A DNA stretch of 64,000 nucleotides from Sphingomonadales bacterium (lineage in GTDB: Bacteria > Bacteroidota > Bacteroidia > Flavobacteriales_D > Crocinitomicaceae). Shown one piece after another: positions 58,577-64,000 of the stretch. Made by a program: the position numbers and the translations under genes. The notes under the pieces were generated by a model. It was not told the origin of the DNA, made no database searches, and saw only the letters and a program-made list of their open reading frames with translations. The stretch is from positions 124,001 to 188,000 of the forward strand of contig VHBC01000001.1 in assembly GCA_016872115.1 (NCBI GenBank), in the 5' to 3' direction. The number at the start of each line of letters is the position of its first letter. The first letter of the stretch is position 1.

Positions 58577-59533
58577 TTATTTGACTCTTAGACTACGGCC
58601 TAATTGGAGTACTGTAGTAGGTTTGATACCGTTTAACTGACATAATTTAGCAACGGTTGTTCCGTTTCGTGCGGCAATTTCAGTGAGGGTATCACCTGGG
58701 CGCACTTTGTAGTAACGCACTTGCGGCGTACGGACAACAACAGGCGCCTGGACAACTTCGGCCGGATGATCTTCGTAGTAATCTGTAGGTTTGGCACCAG
58801 GTCTAAATAAACCTCTGTGAACAAAAAGATTCTCGCTTTTGAGTTCTTTAGCCGCGAAATCAATAATCTCTTCAGGGTTTATGGGCGCATCATAAAAACG
58901 AATTTCAAAATGCAAATGCGAACCATAGGAGCGACCGGTGTTGCCACCAAGTCCAATTGGCTCACCAGCTACGATATCTTGATCTGGATAGACCAAAAAT
59001 TTACTCAAGTGTGCATAGAGCGTTTCCAAACCGTTAGGATGACGGATGATCACCAAATTACCATATCCGCCGTCATTGTATTTGGCGTAGCGCACTTTAC
59101 CTGACCAAGTTGCGTATATGGTGTCTCCTGTTTCCAAATCGATGTCGATACCGTTGTGGTTTCTTCCATTACGAGGACCGTAGCGAGAAGTAACAATACC
59201 TGGAGCCGGCATATGAAAATGTTGGTCAGTTTCGTTGTTGACACAAAGCCAAAGGGTATCTTTTAGTTTACCCATGTCATTGCGACTTGTAAAACAAACT
59301 TCGTTGCTCCACGGATGGTTGAAACTGGGGTCTTGTGCTTTCATTTGGTCATGAATGCGTGGGTTCATGATACCATCAAAGGTTGAAACTTGAAGAAAAG
59401 ACCACGTTTTATTGCTGTACAAAACGACTTTACCAGCCGCCGTTTCTATTGTATCTAGTGCGCGTTGTGCACGCAGCTGAAAGCCAAACACACAAAACAT
59501 TAAAATAAAATAGAAAGACAGTTTCAAAATCAA
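58577..59533 (-). CDS. M23 family metallopeptidase with C-terminal LysM domain
   Basis: 'GIVTSRYGPRNGRNHNGIDIDLETGDTIYATWSGKV...GSHLHFEIRFYDAPINPEEI', LysM 'YYKVRPGDTLTEIAARNGTTVAKLCQLNGIKPTTVLQLGRSLRV'. Confidence 0.96.
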   Translation of the reverse strand: MILKLSFYFILMFCVFGFQLRAQRALDTIETAAGKVVLYSNKTWSFLQVSTFDGIMNPRIHDQMKAQDPSFNHPWSNEVCFTSRNDMGKLKDTLWLCVNNETDQHFHMPAPGIVTSRYGPRNGRNHNGIDIDLETGDTIYATWSGKVRYAKYNDGGYGNLVIIRHPNGLETLYAHLSKFLVYPDQDIVAGEPIGLGGNTGRSYGSHLHFEIRFYDAPINPEEIIDFAAKELKSENLFVHRGLFRPGAKPTDYYEDHPAEVVQAPVVVRTPQVRYYKVRPGDTLTEIAARNGTTVAKLCQLNGIKPTTVLQLGRSLRVK

Positions 59534-59560
59534 AATTTACGTTGCAAATTTAGTGATTTC

Positions 59561-60433
59561 CTATGATATGGACCTGACTCCAACAACGTCTAGTAAAAAG
59601 AAAACGGGTTCATTTGCCCCAATGGACTTACCATAACCTTTGTTGCCGTAGGCTTGTTCGGGTTGTAAAATAAGGTAATAACGCTCTCCTTGCAAGGCGT
59701 TTTTAAGAATTTTGCGCAGTCCGGGTACAGCCGTTTTTTGACCTACCACATAGCGCTGCGGAAACTTACGCGCCACAATTGCATTTGCTTTATTTGGGGT
59801 GGAAGCAACGTATTCATAGGCAATTTCTTTGGCGCCTCCTTCTTCTAAGGTAAACGGTTTGCCGTCGGCAAGCTTCCATGCCCGAATGCCATCGGAATCT
59901 ATGCTCGGCTTGATCTTCGATAATACCTTCACATAAAGCCAATTGGGCGTATTGGGCGCTAGCACATCTTTGATTCCTTTGGCACCATATGCCAAGGCTG
60001 CCGGGATTTCAATTTTAACGAAGTCCCCTACCTTGAGGTGCACAAACGCAAGATCCCAACCAGGAGTTTGCATACTGTAGCCCACCACAAACGGAATAAA
60101 CGGCATTTCAATGCGGTTGTTTCCATCGATGATTTTGCCATCGGGAGTCCCTAAGCGGTAATCGATAAGCGCCATTTCGCCAGACTTAAAGCCAGGGCCG
60201 TTTCCGCGTTCAATCCATTTAAGAACAATTCCGCTGGGTAATTTCTTGGTTTTATCTACTTTACCTTTCTCAAAATTGATAAGGTTCTTTTTGGAGCCCG
60301 CTACACTTGTATCCAGACCCGATAAATCTTGGGTGTTGGCCTTGGTAATTTGTTTTTGGTTTTTTTTTCTTTTAACGGGGTCGTTGCAAGCAAAAAAGGT
60401 GAATATCAGTGCAAAAAATAGAATGTTTTTCAT
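59561..60433 (-). CDS. FKBP-type peptidyl-prolyl isomerase, apparently two tandem FKBP-like domains
   Basis: Domain 1 'GEMALIDYRLGTPDGKIIDG...GWDLAFVHLKVGDFVKIEIPAALAYGAKGIKDVLAPNTPNWLYVKVLSK'. Domain 2 'VVGQKTAVPGLRKILKNALQGERYYLILQPEQAYGNKGYGKSIGANEPVFFLLDVVGV'. Confidence 0.88.
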   Translation of the reverse strand: MKNILFFALIFTFFACNDPVKRKKNQKQITKANTQDLSGLDTSVAGSKKNLINFEKGKVDKTKKLPSGIVLKWIERGNGPGFKSGEMALIDYRLGTPDGKIIDGNNRIEMPFIPFVVGYSMQTPGWDLAFVHLKVGDFVKIEIPAALAYGAKGIKDVLAPNTPNWLYVKVLSKIKPSIDSDGIRAWKLADGKPFTLEEGGAKEIAYEYVASTPNKANAIVARKFPQRYVVGQKTAVPGLRKILKNALQGERYYLILQPEQAYGNKGYGKSIGANEPVFFLLDVVGVRSIS

Positions 60434-60957
60434 TGTAAATCAATAAGTTCAAGATCGATATAGAGTATACTTTGAGGCGGAATCTTCATGCGATCCCCAA
60501 GCAAGCCATGACCCAAATAGCTAGGTAAAATGAGCTTGGCGCGCTCACCTTTGCGCAGCAATTGAAGGGCTTCGTGAATACCTGACTCCTTTTCGGAATG
60601 CGCAATAGTGATGCGTTCGATTTCTTCGGGCTTGGTTTGATAACAAATCGTGCCATCGAGTAAGCCAATCTGAAGACGAACCAGCGCCTGCTGACCATCT
60701 TTGGCCAAATGCAGTTGCTGTGGACTTTTTTGATAAATATGATAACGCAAGCCAGAAGGCGTTTTGGTCATTTTAAGCTGGGTAAAATGCGCCAAAAAGG
60801 TCTCAATTTTTAGGTTTTCTCGGATGCTCAGCTCTTGATTAAAATCGACGGAGTGGGCCGAACTCCACTTTTGTTTGTGTCGATTGGGTTCTGCGGGTCT
60901 GCGACATGCGACCAACAGCGTAAAGGATAAAAATAAAATCGATGCAATGGACTTCAT
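60430..60957 (-). CDS. FKBP-type peptidyl-prolyl isomerase lipoprotein
   Basis: Lipobox 'FTLLVAC'; 'SGIHEALQLLRKGERAKLILPSYLGHGLLGDRMKIPPQSILYIDLELIDL'. Confidence 0.85.
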   Translation of the reverse strand: MKSIASILFLSFTLLVACRRPAEPNRHKQKWSSAHSVDFNQELSIRENLKIETFLAHFTQLKMTKTPSGLRYHIYQKSPQQLHLAKDGQQALVRLQIGLLDGTICYQTKPEEIERITIAHSEKESGIHEALQLLRKGERAKLILPSYLGHGLLGDRMKIPPQSILYIDLELIDLQ

Positions 60958-60961
60958 TATC

Positions 60962-61933
60962 TTATAGTTGATCCAGAAGATTTTTTAGTTCTTGGAGCAC
61001 TTCTGTAAGCGTACCACTTGAAAAACCGCCTGCAGCGTACTGATGCCCGCCGCCGGCAAAATACTTTTGTGCAAAGGCATTGACATAGCGCCCACCTTTT
61101 GAACGAAAAGACAACTTAACCCCTTCATCGGTTTCCAAAAGAAAAACCCCTACTTCGTAACCTTCAATGGACAAAACAACATTAACCAAACCTTCGGTGT
61201 CTCCTTTTTGGTAAGCAAAACGCTTGAGTTCTTCTTTACTTAAACTGATCAGCCCAATGCGCTTATCGGCAAAGAGCTCTAGTTTTTCTGCAATTGCATA
61301 ACCGCGCAATTGCAAGCGCGTTACACTATTAACATCGTAAACGGCTTCGTGAATAAGAAAATGTTGCAAACCTGTTTGCAGCAAAGCCACCACCATTTGA
61401 TGCGTGTAGGCTGATACAGAAGGAAAGCGAAAAGAACCCGTATCGGTAACCAATCCAAGATACAAGCCCTTTGCCATAGGCTCGTTGAGCAAATGAACTA
61501 AATCGAGTTTCTCTAGGGTTTTAAAGATTACCTCAGTGGTGGAACAAGCTGCTGTGTCAGAAATCATGAGCTCACAAAAAGCAGCCGGATCCGGATGGTG
61601 ATCTAGCATGACTTTTGTTGCTGGAAAATCTGCTACAAAGGCAGACATATGCTCGCCTACTCTGCCGGGCGCGTTGTAATCAAGCGCAAAAAGGATGTTT
61701 TGTGGGTAGTGCTTTTCGGGACTAAAAACCTCCCAATTGTATCCGTTTAGAAACGGACACAAATAGGCTGCAGGCTGATCTGGAAAAACAATCAAATATT
61801 TTTTACCAAGTTGTTGGGCCAAAGCTCCCCACGCAACAACGCTACCTATCGCATCGCCATCTGGGCCTTTATGAGTGGTTATAAGCCAATTGTCTTGGCT
61901 CTTGAGTTGCGCTAAGAGATTTGTGTAAGTCAT
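60962..61933 (-). CDS. DHH family phosphoesterase (NrnA-like oligoribonuclease/pAp phosphatase)
   Basis: 'ITTHKGPDGDAIGSVVAWGALAQQLGK', 'MLDHHPDPAAF', DHHA1 'GGGHQYAAGG'. Confidence 0.95.
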   Translation of the reverse strand: MTYTNLLAQLKSQDNWLITTHKGPDGDAIGSVVAWGALAQQLGKKYLIVFPDQPAAYLCPFLNGYNWEVFSPEKHYPQNILFALDYNAPGRVGEHMSAFVADFPATKVMLDHHPDPAAFCELMISDTAACSTTEVIFKTLEKLDLVHLLNEPMAKGLYLGLVTDTGSFRFPSVSAYTHQMVVALLQTGLQHFLIHEAVYDVNSVTRLQLRGYAIAEKLELFADKRIGLISLSKEELKRFAYQKGDTEGLVNVVLSIEGYEVGVFLLETDEGVKLSFRSKGGRYVNAFAQKYFAGGGHQYAAGGFSSGTLTEVLQELKNLLDQL

Positions 61934-63484
61934 TTAGTCTTTTTGCATGTGCTCATCCTCTTCCGGATCTGGTGGGAATAATTTGGGCGCATCGGATTTG
62001 TTTTGAAGCTTATCGAGCATGTCTTCTAACTGCGAAACCGATAAGTTTTTGGCAATAATTTTTTTGTCTTTATCGAGCACAAACACTTTTGGCGTCGAAT
62101 AGATGTCATAGGTTTGTTGGTAATTCAAACTTTGAAGCGTAGTTGGCTTGCCTTTTTCTCCTGGATAAAGCGGAACCAGTTTTTCAGGGGTAACCTTGGC
62201 AATATCGTAAATAGAATTGGTTACGGCAGCATTAATAAACGTGAGTTTGTTGTCGTGGATGTATTTTTTCCAGGCCTCAAAATCTTTTCCTACGCCTTTG
62301 CCAACAGCAAAGACCTCAATATTACGAGCTTTCCATTTTTCGGTGTAAAGTGTCTGAATTTTTGGCGTTACTTTTTTGCAGTGGCCACATTCTGGATCCC
62401 AGAAATAGAGGATGGTGTATTCGGAATTAAGGCTGTAGAAGTCAATCCATTTGGTGTCGGTTGTGTCGCGCATGATGAGATTTGGCGGCTTGATTCCCAT
62501 GACGGTATTCATTTTGTTGTCGAGGTTTTCGCACAAATCTTCGAATTTATCTTCGGCCACCCAAAAGGCTGGTGACTTACCGCTGGCGTCTTTTGTACAG
62601 AAATAGCGCTTGAGCATGTAGTAATAAACTTTGTCCATGCCCATTATTTCACTTTTGCCGTAAGTTGAAGCTATCCAACCCACTGAATACTCATACATTC
62701 TCGACTTAGGGTCGAGGGCATCACAAAATTGAAAAGCATACTTAATAACGGTGTCCCAATGCTGGATCATCATTTGTTTGCCAAAATAGAACTCTAACTT
62801 ATTTGCAAAAATTGGATTATTGACCAACGCATCGGTCTTCAGATCGGTGTTGTCCCAATAATGGGCGAAATAGTATTTGTAGCGGAAATTGGAATCGAGC
62901 AACGCACCATTGGCATCTTTAGGCGGCTCGGGCACAACCACTTCGGTAGACATCTTTACAATTTTACCAACGAGTTTGGATGGATGCGCCGCTACGAGAT
63001 CTGCTTGGTATTTCTCGACTTCCTTGTTGAGTGCATCAATTTGATTGCCCAAAGAAGTGAAAGCGGCATCTTCTGGCTTGAGTTTGGCGCGTTCTTCGGA
63101 GAGTTTAGCAATCTCGCCTTTTTTACTCGAAATAAATTTGACATAAGGAATAAAAATCTTATTCTCTTCAGATTTATTGATTACCATATTGGCCATAAAG
63201 TCCGGACCTTTGGTGGCCAGTTGAACTTCTTCGTTATTGTAAACGAATTCAAAATAGCGCTGACCCGGTAAAAACAAGCCGACTATACCCGGTTTTTGCT
63301 TGGCACCATCAAAAATGACTTCGCCATTTTTCATCTCAGCGGTGTCGGCGTAGAAGAGTTTAGAACCAAAGTATTTAATTAAATAAACAGTGGTATCTTT
63401 CTGACCTTCAACCTTTAACTTTATTTTTTGAGCACTGAATTGTTGCACGAATAGCAACGAAAAAAGGAGCAATATTTGTTTCAT
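61934..63484 (-). CDS. Thioredoxin-like (TlpA/ResA-type) protein with DUF4369/DUF5106-like regions
   Basis: Signal peptide; 'LKVEGQKDTTVYLIKYFGSKLFYADTAEMKNGEVIFDG', redox motif 'YFWDPECGHCKKVTPKIQ', 'STPKVFVLDKDKKIIAKNLSVSQLEDML'. Confidence 0.9.
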   Translation of the reverse strand: MKQILLLFSLLFVQQFSAQKIKLKVEGQKDTTVYLIKYFGSKLFYADTAEMKNGEVIFDGAKQKPGIVGLFLPGQRYFEFVYNNEEVQLATKGPDFMANMVINKSEENKIFIPYVKFISSKKGEIAKLSEERAKLKPEDAAFTSLGNQIDALNKEVEKYQADLVAAHPSKLVGKIVKMSTEVVVPEPPKDANGALLDSNFRYKYYFAHYWDNTDLKTDALVNNPIFANKLEFYFGKQMMIQHWDTVIKYAFQFCDALDPKSRMYEYSVGWIASTYGKSEIMGMDKVYYYMLKRYFCTKDASGKSPAFWVAEDKFEDLCENLDNKMNTVMGIKPPNLIMRDTTDTKWIDFYSLNSEYTILYFWDPECGHCKKVTPKIQTLYTEKWKARNIEVFAVGKGVGKDFEAWKKYIHDNKLTFINAAVTNSIYDIAKVTPEKLVPLYPGEKGKPTTLQSLNYQQTYDIYSTPKVFVLDKDKKIIAKNLSVSQLEDMLDKLQNKSDAPKLFPPDPEEDEHMQKD

Positions 63485-63549
63485 AAGTTCTTCAGTTTCC
63501 CTACGAAAATGCTTGAATTTAAGCTTCCCGAGTTCTTTTTAACATTTCT

Positions 63550-64000
63550 TTAACCAATTCTTTGCAAGACTTGTTCAATTAATGAAGGCTTTGCATACGG
63601 ATTCAAGGCATGGATATGCGCATATTTTTTAAGCCATGTAAGTTGTCGTTTGGCATAATTGCGCGTATGTTGCTTGATTTTGTCGATAGCCTCTTCCCGA
63701 CTCATGTGCCCATCAAAAAAATCAAAAAACTCCTTGTAACCAACCGTTTGTAGTGCCAATAATTTTTGTTGGTCCGGATAAAAAATGTGCGCTTCTTTCT
63801 CCAAACCTTCTTGTATCATTAAATCGACGCGCCGATTAATCCTTGAATACAATTCTTCGCGAGGCCAGTCAATAAAAAAGCGCTGAAGATGAGCCGGATC
63901 CGCTTTTGGACCACTGCGCAAAACCAGATTGGATTGACCAGTTATTTCCACTACTTCTAAAGCGCGAATTAAACGAACAGGATTCATTTGGTCTATATGA
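63550..64000 (-). CDS. miaA: tRNA dimethylallyltransferase MiaA, C-terminal part; 5' end outside window
   Basis: 'HIDQMNPVRLIRALEVVEITGQSN...INRRVDLMIQEGLEKEAHIFYPDQQKLLALQTVGYKEFFDFFDG...IKQHTRNYAKRQLTWLKK'; frame stays open to the window edge. Confidence 0.95.
   Translation of the reverse strand, partial: HIDQMNPVRLIRALEVVEITGQSNLVLRSGPKADPAHLQRFFIDWPREELYSRINRRVDLMIQEGLEKEAHIFYPDQQKLLALQTVGYKEFFDFFDGHMSREEAIDKIKQHTRNYAKRQLTWLKKYAHIHALNPYAKPSLIEQVLQRIG

Noticed and set aside
62114-62575. 153-aa plus-strand ORF (also 62861..63271)
   Set aside because: Antisense to the thioredoxin-like CDS; no independent signals.

Overview
This 64 kb window looks like a chromosomal segment of a Bacteroidota bacterium, probably Flavobacteriales-like. 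The evidence is T9SS C-terminal sorting domains, TAnnTTTG-type promoters, a bamD-rpoZ-coaBC-DUF4835-recN block, a pyrG-yidC pair and a GSCFA protein. Most of it is dense housekeeping content: recR, smpB, lon, recQ, comEC, ilvE, ssb, slyD, mutS2-like, pyrG, yidC, recN, coaBC, rpoZ, bamD and partial miaA. I saw no CRISPR array, rRNA operon, transposase, prophage or recognisable defence island. I did not find a clearly new multigene system. The items most worth a second look are: (1) a single-ORF fusion of S-adenosylmethionine decarboxylase and spermidine synthase; (2) a dinB-dnaE-type translesion cassette whose DnaE has substituted PHP metal ligands, preceded by a 17-bp imperfect direct repeat with 23-bp spacing; (3) a tightly overlapping five-gene galactan/galactose operon (galM-GH53-GH2-galK-galT); (4) an ACR3 arsenite-efflux pseudogene with a large internal deletion, still overlapping an intact arsC; and (5) a 37.1-41.4 kb stretch with several decayed or split genes and tiny ORFs, ending at tRNA-Asn. 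All family calls come from reading the sequence and recalled motifs. No database search was run.
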